A DNA stretch of 64,000 nt from Strigamia acuminata (taxonomy: Eukaryota > Arthropoda > Chilopoda > Geophilomorpha > Linotaeniidae): the NCBI GenBank assembly GCA_949358305.1, contig OX442314.1, positions 65,357,369 through 65,421,368 on the forward strand, read 5' to 3'. The translations under genes were made by a program, and so were the position numbers. This document shows, piece by piece, positions 22,801-31,216 of this stretch. The first letter of the stretch is position 1, and each line of letters opens with the position of its first letter. A model generated the notes under the pieces. That model saw only the letters and a program-made list of their open reading frames with translations. It was not told where the DNA came from and ran no database searches.

Positions 22801-25117
22801 GATGCTGGGCATCCTTTGGAGCGTCCAAGATGATACGCTAATGTTCAGGATCCCAACCGGTGTTGAGATTCCCCAGTCAAGGAGGGGCATTCTGTCATTA
22901 TTGGCATCAGTCTTCGACCCCTTGGGGTTGATAGCTCCAGTCATTTTGCGGATGAAGCTACTTTTACAGAGTATGTGGGGTCGCGACATCAAATGGGACG
23001 ACATAATCTCAGAAGAGAACCGAGAGATAGTGGCCAAATGGTACGCCGATCTTCAGCGCCTCACCGAAGCCCGGGTGAAGCGTTGGATGGGGACGTACTC
23101 GAGCCAAGAAATGGACATTGACGTCTTTTGCGACGCAAGTCCACAGGCGTACGGGTGCGCAATCTACGTTCGAGCTGCGTCAGGCGCGACCCAACTGCTC
23201 TTGAGCAAAAGCCGAATTGCCCCCACCACCAAATTGACTTTGCCACGCCTAGAATTGACCGCAACTGTTGTTGGAGTCCGGATGGTGGAGTACATCCTAG
23301 AGGATTTCCTACCAGGTTATCCAGTTGGGAAGATAAGGTATTACTCGGACTCAATGGTTGCGCTCGGGTGGTTGAAGTCTGATAAGAACAGGTGGAAGCC
23401 ATATGTCTCCAACAGAGTGGCAGAAGTTCTTGAAAAGTCAAGTCCGAGTCAGTGGGCATACGTCCCGACGGACAGGAATCCAGCGGACGTATTGACACGC
23501 CCATGCGAGGCAAAGAACCTTTTGGCCAACCGTCTCTGGTGGGACGGGCCCGGTCAGTTGGAAGACCTCGCGGACGAACCTGAGGACGTTGACCTCCCAA
23601 TGGAAGAGGCAAAAAAGGAAAAGGTAGCTTTGGTTGCGTCAGATGGAGAAGCGCATATGTGCGAGGTTTTCAAGCGATTTAGTAGTTTTAATCGCCTCGT
23701 GCGAGTTGTCGCGCTCATGCGGCGCTGGCTTCCTTTTTTCGCCCGCGGGAGGGACCTCGAGGTTCTCGAGATAGAAGTTGCCGAAGAAAGAGTCATCCGC
23801 TTGGCCCAGGTCTTGAGTTTTCCAGACGAAAGACAAGCCGCAATGTTGAAAGAGAAAGTGGCAAAGGGCTCTATCCTGAAAAATTTCGACGTTTTTCTGG
23901 ATGAGAGAGATTTACTAAGACTAAGGAGCCGTCTAGGGAAGTCAGCGCTTCCCTTCGACGAGGCATTTCCCATCATTTTACACCCGGATAGTTGGGTAAC
24001 AAGACTAATCATCAAGAAGGTCCACTTACAGCTCCTGCATGGTGAGCTGAGTGAGACGTTTTACCGGTTGAGAGACAAGTATTGGATTGTAAGAGGACGC
24101 CGAACGGTCAAGGCTGTGATCCGGAGTTGCTTGGTCTGCAAACGAGAGCGGTTGGAACGCAATAACCCAGCCACTGGTGACCCTCCTATGGAGCGCGTCA
24201 CGCCGGCAGCCCCGTTCCAGCATACAGGAATTGACCACCTCGGCCCTCTCACAGTCAAGCATAAGGAGAAAGGAAGAAAAGTCTATATTCTGTTGTTTAC
24301 CTGCCTAGTAACACGAGCGATCCATTTGGAAGTCTCTGAGAACCTTTCGGTGGAAAAGTTCCTTCTGGCCTTCCGTCGTTTCGGCGCCAGATTTGGGTAC
24401 CCGGCGAAAGTGTTCTCCGACAACTCCAAAACTTTCGAGCGAGGAAGCCAGGAGATACAGTCGTGGGGTAAATTGCTGACCAAGGATGGGATCCGGACGT
24501 TCCTTTCGGAGAAGAGAGTGGTTTGGTCGTTCATCCCACCATTGTCACCTTGGGCTGGAGGAGCCTGGGAGAGACTTGTGCGTTCGGTGAAAGATAAACT
24601 ACGTAAGATGCTGCTGCGTAGGACGGTAGACTTGGAGACGCTTCAGACGCTAGCCGTCGAGATAAGCTCCGTGCTTAACTCAAGGCCCCTGTCTTACGTG
24701 CATGAGGAGGTTGACGGCGGGAGAATTCTCAGCCCTGAGAACTTTCTCACTGGAGGAATGCCCAAGTGGGTTATCAACCGTCCACTGCACGCGATACAGA
24801 AGAAAGACCTACGGAGATTGGATAGAAAAAGACGACTTTTCATTTGGGAGTTCTGGCGGATTTGGCGCGAGAGTTACCTGAAACAGCTAAGAAATTTTCA
24901 TGAAGTCAAGGGTGACTCCCGTTTCAAGAATCCGGAAGTCGACCAGATAGTATTGTTGGAAAAGGTCGGCTGCAATCCGTACTTCTGGCCGCTGGCACGG
25001 GTCATCGAAGTCCTACCAGGCGAAGATGGTTTTGTGCGCGTCGTGAGAGTGGTTACAGCCAATGGAAAGGAATATCGACGCTCGGTCAAACACGTAAGGG
25101 CTTTGGAGCTGGACTAG
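19841..25117 (+). CDS. gag-pol: BEL-A gag-pol polyprotein (1758 aa)
   Basis: A single uninterrupted frame carries everything needed for retrotransposition. The N-terminal gag (about residues 1-380) has the DUF1759-like core (LPKLEMRKFNGD, then SLCTGEAAMLISAFP). CCHC/Cys-rich knuckles start at C383 and run to about 450. The DUF1758-type aspartic protease has DPGS with D498. The reverse transcriptase has YMDD at 922-925 and PFGVNSSPF upstream. RNase H has D1098 (VFCDAS) and PRLELTATV. The integrase has an HHCC domain, then D1465 (GIDHLGP), D1527 (FSDNSK) and E1577 (GGAWERL), followed by a C-terminal DUF5641-like domain ending RALELD. This order and the SPWAGGAWERLVR box are diagnostic of BEL/Pao. 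The length is normal for the family and no frame damage is visible. The start is the first ATG after the leader, MATGGG. Confidence 0.97.
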   Translation: MATGGGSRSGSGRTTPTTVEQQPPEEMDVLSGRFTTLGISLDALLRRSLTLKDTGELEAVEMAADEQMMRMINDLNTMQPNLTRDQYLANLREIEELETPISVLKHRTRMSKKFVTHWSANPANASALTTSTSQSSILNQTLSQSTRRHNNAKLPKLEMRKFNGDVTTFRPFLSSFDSAVHSNPDLSEIEKLQYLQSLCTGEAAMLISAFPLVDGNYNLAREELERSYGDDEAQRVALVKSIRDMRQVTELHPVKAVRTQLTKVSTAIRLLEQLSVPVQTAGLLLAPDVLRKFPPAMVMRFYQQQGAKTSNLVTILNFFAAEVQLLEQMEDVMGAGGLATKKDKSGSSDKDKDQRKGTMSTCATSKKAKESFSPKLTVGSAICIFCKEGHANTFCRKEMSVAEKTTIIQQNRLCFNCLQEGHRAMRCQVKTSCRTCGGRHHSSICRKLNTGSGGGIEKPKDVSANVSLAISSTLQLMIFTAELKTKSGGSHAIRGMLDPGSHRSYILKSVADRIRLKSCGSIEATAQRLNEEDNAGSTSYDVYKLLLQSRHGARELKVTALSARSLPHVYGIASPDTIQKVKDLGFELAEDLPSTAGNVDILLGVDVWWEICLDGRKRLDNRLGLVNTIFGWVLSGAAGSTDVFSESSRDVSCCNTCEIKTDRDLEKLWSLEAVGITAGERDSDFVRDRFEKSHKRMEDGRYQVCLPFNDKIGALESNWELALNQLSHTLRRIDSNSDHKERYNKAMWDYVKEEHAEVVPLAERYKKTGVYVIPHHPVIKEDRETTKFRVVFNASSAKKGLPSLNDCLYPGPSLNPDIVPVMIRFRLFCVVAIADIKQAFLQVLINPDHCDFLRFLWVSEEYFQEGYSWQNLWDHLVVLRMIVVPFGVNSSPFLLCAVIRAQGRLYLVLFPKEADALDKGIYMDDLTSGADGTQETVTHCVNLRRILDEGKMPLVKWASSKADVFDALKDKDFHMRADKFEDLGVVKMLGILWSVQDDTLMFRIPTGVEIPQSRRGILSLLASVFDPLGLIAPVILRMKLLLQSMWGRDIKWDDIISEENREIVAKWYADLQRLTEARVKRWMGTYSSQEMDIDVFCDASPQAYGCAIYVRAASGATQLLLSKSRIAPTTKLTLPRLELTATVVGVRMVEYILEDFLPGYPVGKIRYYSDSMVALGWLKSDKNRWKPYVSNRVAEVLEKSSPSQWAYVPTDRNPADVLTRPCEAKNLLANRLWWDGPGQLEDLADEPEDVDLPMEEAKKEKVALVASDGEAHMCEVFKRFSSFNRLVRVVALMRRWLPFFARGRDLEVLEIEVAEERVIRLAQVLSFPDERQAAMLKEKVAKGSILKNFDVFLDERDLLRLRSRLGKSALPFDEAFPIILHPDSWVTRLIIKKVHLQLLHGELSETFYRLRDKYWIVRGRRTVKAVIRSCLVCKRERLERNNPATGDPPMERVTPAAPFQHTGIDHLGPLTVKHKEKGRKVYILLFTCLVTRAIHLEVSENLSVEKFLLAFRRFGARFGYPAKVFSDNSKTFERGSQEIQSWGKLLTKDGIRTFLSEKRVVWSFIPPLSPWAGGAWERLVRSVKDKLRKMLLRRTVDLETLQTLAVEISSVLNSRPLSYVHEEVDGGRILSPENFLTGGMPKWVINRPLHAIQKKDLRRLDRKRRLFIWEFWRIWRESYLKQLRNFHEVKGDSRFKNPEVDQIVLLEKVGCNPYFWPLARVIEVLPGEDGFVRVVRVVTANGKEYRRSVKHVRALELD

Positions 25118-25147
25118 CGTGGTCGAGTCGCTTAGGCCGGCTGTCCG

Positions 25148-25169
25148 CTTCTTTTTCGGCTGGCAGCGA
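25148..25169 (+). other. BEL-A 3' terminal tract (PPT position)
   Basis: CTTCTTTTTCGGCTGGCAGC plus GA sits directly before the 3' LTR, 30 nt after the gag-pol stop. A polypurine tract is expected here for plus-strand priming, but the sequence is pyrimidine-rich with a GGC(T/C)GGCA core. The same arrangement occurs in BEL-B, BEL-C and BEL-D. Confidence 0.6.
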
Positions 25170-25998
25170 TGTTGCGAGCAAGAACGCAACAAAAAGATCT
25201 GGAGATTTCACGTTGTTTATTTTCTGAAAGAGAGAAAAGGCTTTTTAATTTTGTTGTCAAGTTTGAATAGATTTGCAACTCTTATCTGACATGTCCAGTT
25301 GGTTTGCTGCCTTGTTGTCACGATCCTGGAAGTTCAAGGGGGTTGTCACTTCGCTTGCCACACCTGGAATGTTTGGAAGTTGTGTTTTTAGTCTTTTGGC
25401 ATTGTTTTATGTGTCTTTTTCACTTGTTTGTGTTATTTCTAGTATTTATAAGTTTTCTCCTGTTTCCAGTTCACTTGTGAGAGAGATAGGCGTGCATCGG
25501 CAAGATGGCCGCCATAGCATAAGTGAGCTGGGAAACAGGAGAACTTGAAATAAGCACAATTGCAGTTTTAGTGCTTGTTTCACTGGTAATTTAATTTATA
25601 CTAACTTGTATTGGTGTTTAAGGTAGTCCACAGGTGTCTTGGGTCGCTGGATGGACGTTGGACATCGTTTGTGAGCGTTTGCGAGCGTCGGGCGTGAGCG
25701 CACGCCTTGCGACGCCTCTCGTGGTCGTATGGGTCCTGCAAATGAGTTGAATCGGTCGGGTTTCAATGTCCAAGCACTGGGAAAGTTGTACTGACCGTTC
25801 TAGGACGCAGATCCATCGTTGAGAAGGCCTGTGAGTCGCTCGCGACCTTGTCTGGCTCCATTCACGTCATTTTAGCAGTTGCATGGTCGCCATCTTAGAT
25901 TTGGTGCTGCACTGGTGCCCTGTCATTGTTTCTTTTGGGGTTTTAATGGAACCTGGACATAGGGAATATTTACTAGTTATTGTTTGTATATTTACCAA
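25170..25998 (+). repeat. BEL-A 3' LTR, first part (829 bp)
   Basis: Matches 17528-18356 of the 5' LTR. It is interrupted after TTTACCAA by BEL-B; CCAA (25995-25998) is the left target duplication of that insertion. Confidence 0.95.
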
Positions 25999-27355
25999 TG
26001 TTGCTAGCAACATAAAGGAAAGTTGCTAAACGTCTTAAAAATTAGTCATCTGGAATTATTAAAAAGGGTTTTTAATATTTATCTTAGATTGGGAATTTAA
26101 TTAGGCACTTATCTGAATATAAGTCTTCTTTGAGTTAGTTTGAGTGAATTTCTCAGTACTGGTTGATCTGACCGGATAAATCTGGGAAGAAAAGAGTTTT
26201 ACATTAGTTATTTTTCCACTTAGAATTTATTTTCTATCTTGTTTACCTGTGTTATACATGTTTTGATGTTTCCAAGTGTTTTCCTGTTTCCAGTCCACTA
26301 CTGTCAATGTAGTGACAAGGTGTAGTGATGCTTTCAGACAGCAAAAGTGTACTAGAATGAGAAATGTATGTTATTATCAGTTTTAAGCTGTTTCAATCAA
26401 TTTCTGTGAGTTTTCTGTATATTACTAACCAATTAAGCGTTTTGTTAACTTAGATTGTGTGTAGCCTGTCTAGTGAGCTAATTTCAAGCCTTTTTATCCT
26501 CCTGCAAGTGATCTCTGTTTACATTGTCGGCCATTACTGTGGGAGTGGTCTACTTGTATCTGTAAAGAGAGGAGATAATGTTTAATCCCAAAGAGTTTTT
26601 GTGGGTTCTGATTAATAATTAATCACTTAATTATTATGCAATGTAAAAGTGTTAAGTTTAAGATTTATCTGTGTTGATTTATAACTTAACTTCTGCACTT
26701 ACTGTAAAGTTGCCAGCTCATTGGTCTAAAATGTCTTTACTTATTCTTTTCTCTATTTTATGAGTTGTTCAGTGTGTTTTAGAGTGAATAATTTAGTTCT
26801 CAATGAGCATTGTGTTTAGAGACTGTTGTTAATGTATACTTTTGCATTTAATGTCAAATACTTGCTGTTAGGCTTATGTGTTTTCAACTATTAACTTCTA
26901 CGGTAGTTTTGTTGTGCCAGCAGTACTTATTTCTCTTTACAAGCACTTAGAGACCTCTGTAACTTTAAGTGCAAGTGTCCTTATACAATGTGGAGATAGT
27001 TACACTTGTTGTTTCTTATTATTGTTAAAGTGTGACTTCTTTGTAAAATCCTCGTGATTCAATTGTAGTAGTGTTGTTAAGAATTTAGAGAATAAAATGG
27101 TTGCTTTTTATTTCTCTCCAAGTCTCATTTCTCTATACAACCAGAAAGCAATGTGCAGTGAGTAGAAAAATCCTCCTTCCTCCTCCTTGAACTCACCAGT
27201 GGCAGATCATCATGTGAAGCAGCAAGTTCAAGTCCAGTGTTTGCATTTCTTCAAGTCTTTGGCCAACTTCTGTGTATCAATTTTAGCCAAGCAGCAGTCA
27301 AGTATTGCCGCCCCTCCTTCTGGCCTGGTTGTCGCCTGCGACCTTGCCAGAAACA
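25999..27355 (+). repeat. BEL-B 5' LTR (1357 bp)
   Basis: Starts with the perfect 14-bp palindrome TGTTGCTAGCAACA and ends AGAAACA. An AATAAA polyadenylation hexamer lies at 27091-27096. It is AT-rich relative to the ORF. No gene lies within; small open frames near its 3' end (27187 onwards) are judged incidental. Confidence 0.95.
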
Positions 27356-27358
27356 ATT

Positions 27359-27378
27359 TGGTACCGTGAACCAAGGAT
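27359..27378 (+). other. BEL-B primer binding site, interrupted tRNA-His type
   Basis: TGGTACCGTGAACCAAGG lies 3 nt after the LTR. Aligned to the BEL-A site it has one substitution (A for G) and two single-A insertions. It keeps the TGGT start, CCGTGA and CCA/AGGATT blocks, so pairing with tRNA-His would include bulges. Confidence 0.6.
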
Positions 27379-27644
27379 TTCTTCCAGTTATCTCAGTGGA
27401 CCTTCATGTGTGCTGCAAAATTCATCAGTGGGTTTTGTTCTCAAGCTGTGCAAAGCTTTTATGTGTAAAGTGCCATTGAAGCTGTGCCACTACAGTGAAG
27501 TGTATGCTCTCGTCCGCCTTTCACAGGCAAAAAAGTGGGTTTTTCAAGTTGGATTCTCAAATTGTCAAGATGGTCAAGAGGTTTTTCAACTTGGATCAAG
27601 CAAGGCTTCGAGAGTACGAGCGATCCTGCACGACAATCAATTCC

Positions 27645-27662
27645 AAACACAACGCAATGTAC
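27645..27662 (+). promoter_or_regulatory. Conserved leader motif, BEL-B copy
   Basis: AAACACAACGCAATGTAC, about 286 nt after the PBS start. It is shared by an element that lacks RT and integrase, as expected of a cis-acting RNA signal used for mobilisation in trans. Confidence 0.6.
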
Positions 27663-28166
27663 ATCCTACAAGAAGATTTGAAGAAATAATTATTAAGAAT
27701 TATTATTTAAATAGAATAATATCCGAATTTGCTGCTGTAATCATTTCAAAAGAGTTTTTGATTAGAAACTGGTGTAGTTGGGGGGAGAAGAAGTTTAAGT
27801 CTTAACAGTTTGAATAAATTCTCGATTCCAGTTTGTGGAATTTAGAGAATATCCAGTGAATTAGTGAATAATACTAAGCTTTAGTGTTGGTATCCCAATT
27901 TAAAACGAGTATCTAGTCAGAAACTCAATTGTGAAAATAAGAGAATTGTCAATTACCTTTAATTATTGAATTTTGGGGGTTAATTTGCCAATCCTTTTAA
28001 CATCTCGTGTGTTTCAATCCTGTTAACAGCTTGTGGATATCCATCCTGTTTTTGTGTGTTCAGTAAATCCTAGAGTGTAAAAGAATTAGACAAATTCTTG
28101 TTAACCAATTTAGTCAGTTAAGTTGAGTTTGAATCCTGAACTGATCCTTGAATTCTTCATTTCTCG

Positions 28167-31100
28167 GTGAGGATTATGGCTACATTATCCGCTGCTGATC
28201 TCGAGGAAAAGGAGGTCATTTGGAAAGCAAAGGCTCAAGGAGCCGAGGATCTGCTGGGATCTTCAGTCAACATTCTAGACGGAGGAGAGCTGGAAGCCAT
28301 GCAAATAACGGTTGACCAGCAATTGAGTGATCTCGCCGACGAATTGAAAGCTCTTAAAGACGAGTCAAAAAGAGAGGACTATTTAGCAGGGCTTCAACGA
28401 ATTGAAGACATTAGAACCAGAGTTAATTTATTGAAACAAAGAGCCAAAGTGTCTGGAAAAATGGCAGGGCAATTTGGTTCCCATCCGGGACAGAATTCCA
28501 GTTTAAACCAGACGTCCGCTTCATCTAGGAGAAACACGAGATTGCCGAAAACCGACATTGCCAAATTTAGTGGCGATGCAACTGAATATAGAGGTTTTGC
28601 GAATTTATTCGAATCAGCAGTTGATCAGAACACGGAGCTTTCGAACGTGGAAAAGCTTATATATCTGAGGTCATGCTGCACTGGGGCTGCAGAATCCGCA
28701 ATCAAGTCGTACCCGATAACTGATGACGCCTACCCATTAGCGAAAAATACATTGGAGAGTCTATTCGGATCTGAAAACACGCAGAGAAATGCGATTTCAA
28801 AGATGATTAGGGAGTCGAAACCCGTTTTCGATCTCTACCCAATCGAGCCACTCAAAGCTCTATTCACGTCATTGGCATCTGCTGTCCGGACCATGGCGCA
28901 ACTGTCTGTGTCAGTTGACACTACTGGAACGTACCTTATTCCAGAACTACTTAGAAAATTTCCACCGGAGATCTCCCAACGTTTTTACCGAAAGCATCAA
29001 GGAAAAGTTGATGATGTTAACGTTTTTCTGGACTTCGTAGCAACCGAGATACAACTGGCTGAATTGTCGGAAGAAAGCGTTCTCCTTAAGCGCGCTCATC
29101 TGAAGAAGTCAGAAAAATTTGAGAAAACTTCAAAGGAAACAAGAGAAAGACCAACTGGAACCATGTCCTCATTCGTGACTTCCGAGAATGGAAAATTGAG
29201 TATGAATTCCAAGTCGAATCCAAACCGCAAACCCGCTTGCGCTTATTGTGATGGTGATCACGCACACGCAAACTGTGACGCCGATCTAGATGTACCGGCG
29301 AGGATCGAAATAGTGAAGAAGAAACGACTTTGTTTCAACTGCTTGAGATATAACCACACAGCCAAAGAATGTACCGTGAAGTTTTGTTGTCGCTTGTGTG
29401 GTGGAAGACATCACACATCGATCTGCAACAAAAACAACAAAGAAAAAGCGATTACACCAAAAGAAGAAAACGTGTCTACTAATGTATCGCTTACCGAGTC
29501 GGTGGAGATTCAACTGATGGTCTTCACTGCTCTTTTTGTGAAGAAAAATGGAGACATGTACCCCGTCCGCGGATTACTAGATCCAGGAAGCCATCGCTCC
29601 TACGTCACGAAGAGACTAGTAAATAAATTCCGGATGCAAAAGATCGAGACACTACACACGATGACACAGTGTCTGCTCAACAAAAAGCCAGTTCCGACGA
29701 CACATGATGTCTTTAGATTCGAACTACAATCAAGACACGGAACAAAAAAGACATCAATCCTTGCATTAGAAACCGACACACTCCCGAAAGTCAAAGGGAT
29801 AATTGGAGCAGAAGCCATAAAGCAGGTCCAATCACTCGGACTTGAGATGGCTGAGATACATCCGTCAGAATCGGAAGACATTGACGTCTTATTAGGAAGC
29901 AACGCATGGTGGAAGATTTGTCAAGGTGGAAGCCGAAAAATCAACGACGAGTTGGGATTAATGCAGACAATTTTTGGGTGGATTCTAAACGGTCGACTGA
30001 GACCAAACAACCCGCTTGAAGAAAACATGGCAGCGTGCAACATTTCTTGCATGGCGGTCGAGTCCAAAGAAGAAGTGATCTCAAATCAACCTGAAAATGA
30101 CGAAAACAAAATAGTCCAGTTAATTCCGAAATCACCGTCCGACATGAATGGCGAACCCGGTGTGAATAAACAGACAGACGTCACACTTTCTTGTTTTGCC
30201 GCGAGCCTCTCCAGTGGTCTGGAGAAAGAGGAACTGGATACCACCCTCCAAAAAACGAAAAAGTCGTTCAAGGATGGAGGATTGGCCAACAGAACTTCAA
30301 GCTCGGACATGAAGCCGGAATTACGAGGGCGAAATCAGTCGGAGTCACTGAGAAAGAAAGCAAACCAAGTGCCCAGTTTACCCAAATTGTGTGCAATCTT
30401 GAGATGGACCGGAGAATTGATTTTCAATTTCTGGAAAAAGAAAAATGTCTTATCGAACAATCAAAGAGGAATTCACCTTATCCTTGGTCCAATGTATGCC
30501 GGGAAAACGACCAAGTTATTGAAGATCTTAGAAAAAGAAGAGAAGACGTCGTCCTTGCTCATTAAGCACTCCAATGACGAACGTTACAGTAAATCCGACG
30601 TCGTGACCCACGATGGTCATCGACGAGAAGCAATCGCGACCAGTAGCCTAACCAATGCTGTGAAAAAAACGAAATTAATGAAGACAATCGGAATTGATGA
30701 AGGACAGTTTTTTCCCGACATTTTTACTTTTTCAAATGAAATGGCTGAGCAAAAGAAAAAGGTAATAGTCGCCGCATTAGACGTCGACTTCAAGAGGAAG
30801 CCATTTGATCAGATATCCAAGTTAGTTCCACTAGCCGAGTCTGTTGTGAAACTACAAGCAAAATGTTATTTTTGCGGAGATAAAGCTGAATTTTCAAGAC
30901 GAATTTCGCACGAAACCAGAGTCAAGATGATAGGAGGGATCGACAAATACAAACCAACCTGTCGAGTATGTTTCTCAAAGCCCATGAAGTCCCTAGAGAC
31001 GAAAAGGAAAATCATCAACGGAATTATTCGACTTAGTTGTATGATTGTCAACCGAAGAATACCTCCGTGGATACCAAATTTGATCCGTCAAAGAATCATG

Positions 31101-31181
31101 CCACCCAGAGTGGAATACAAAAAAGTGAAAGAGGTCTCCCAAATATTATCATCAAAGACCAGAATTAATCAAACTAAATGA
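28167..31181 (+). CDS. Gag-protease-thymidine kinase fusion polyprotein (1004 aa)
   Basis: Residues 1 to about 350 are BEL gag: LPKTDIAKFSGDATEYRGF and SCCTGAAESAI match the DUF1759-like region. Cys/His knuckles start at C358 and extend to about 425 (CFNCLRYNH, CGGRHHTSIC). The protease follows with D472 in LLDPGSHRS. Similarity to BEL pol ends near G609 (TIFGWILNG), before any RT motif. After a charged linker (about 610-766) comes a TK1-type thymidine kinase, about 767-945. Its P-loop is GPMYAGKT (774-781). The DEGQFF box has D844 and the presumed catalytic E845. A lasso/nucleotide-site segment resembles the TK1 signature (FKRKPF, LVPLAESVVKL). Zinc ligands are C900/C903 and C932/C935. About 60 basic residues follow. 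The family phosphorylates thymidine to dTMP. There is no intron, stop or frameshift. One oddity is Val in ALDVDF, where TK1 proteins usually have Gly. Activity is inferred. Confidence 0.93.
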   Translation: MRIMATLSAADLEEKEVIWKAKAQGAEDLLGSSVNILDGGELEAMQITVDQQLSDLADELKALKDESKREDYLAGLQRIEDIRTRVNLLKQRAKVSGKMAGQFGSHPGQNSSLNQTSASSRRNTRLPKTDIAKFSGDATEYRGFANLFESAVDQNTELSNVEKLIYLRSCCTGAAESAIKSYPITDDAYPLAKNTLESLFGSENTQRNAISKMIRESKPVFDLYPIEPLKALFTSLASAVRTMAQLSVSVDTTGTYLIPELLRKFPPEISQRFYRKHQGKVDDVNVFLDFVATEIQLAELSEESVLLKRAHLKKSEKFEKTSKETRERPTGTMSSFVTSENGKLSMNSKSNPNRKPACAYCDGDHAHANCDADLDVPARIEIVKKKRLCFNCLRYNHTAKECTVKFCCRLCGGRHHTSICNKNNKEKAITPKEENVSTNVSLTESVEIQLMVFTALFVKKNGDMYPVRGLLDPGSHRSYVTKRLVNKFRMQKIETLHTMTQCLLNKKPVPTTHDVFRFELQSRHGTKKTSILALETDTLPKVKGIIGAEAIKQVQSLGLEMAEIHPSESEDIDVLLGSNAWWKICQGGSRKINDELGLMQTIFGWILNGRLRPNNPLEENMAACNISCMAVESKEEVISNQPENDENKIVQLIPKSPSDMNGEPGVNKQTDVTLSCFAASLSSGLEKEELDTTLQKTKKSFKDGGLANRTSSSDMKPELRGRNQSESLRKKANQVPSLPKLCAILRWTGELIFNFWKKKNVLSNNQRGIHLILGPMYAGKTTKLLKILEKEEKTSSLLIKHSNDERYSKSDVVTHDGHRREAIATSSLTNAVKKTKLMKTIGIDEGQFFPDIFTFSNEMAEQKKKVIVAALDVDFKRKPFDQISKLVPLAESVVKLQAKCYFCGDKAEFSRRISHETRVKMIGGIDKYKPTCRVCFSKPMKSLETKRKIINGIIRLSCMIVNRRIPPWIPNLIRQRIMPPRVEYKKVKEVSQILSSKTRINQTK

Positions 31182-31192
31182 TGGGTTGTTCG

Positions 31193-31216
31193 CACTTTCT
31201 TTTCGCCGGCAATCTA
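31193..31216 (+). other. BEL-B 3' terminal tract (PPT position)
   Basis: CACTTTCTTTTCGCCGGCAA plus TCTA lies between the stop codon and the 3' LTR. Like BEL-A it is a pyrimidine run followed by a GCCGGCA core, with no polypurine run. Confidence 0.6.

Larger units (their letters stand above)
27356..28166 (+). other. BEL-B 5' leader (untranslated)
   Basis: 811 nt between LTR and ATG. It contains the PBS-like site, the conserved motif AAACACAACGCAATGTAC at 27645-27662 (18/18 with BEL-C, 17/18 with BEL-A) and a purine run GGGGGGAGAAGAAG at 27780-27793. Frames of 60-166 codons here overlap these sites and show no family resemblance. Confidence 0.65.

Noticed and set aside
20325-24534. Antisense and alternate-frame ORFs of 60-180 codons inside gag-pol
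   Set aside because: They overlap the well-supported gag-pol frame and have no domain signatures; they are shadows of the real gene.
28167-31181. Host thymidine kinase gene interrupted by a retrotransposon
   Set aside because: The kinase is in frame with gag-protease, lacks introns, and lies within matched LTRs and target duplications, so it belongs to the element.
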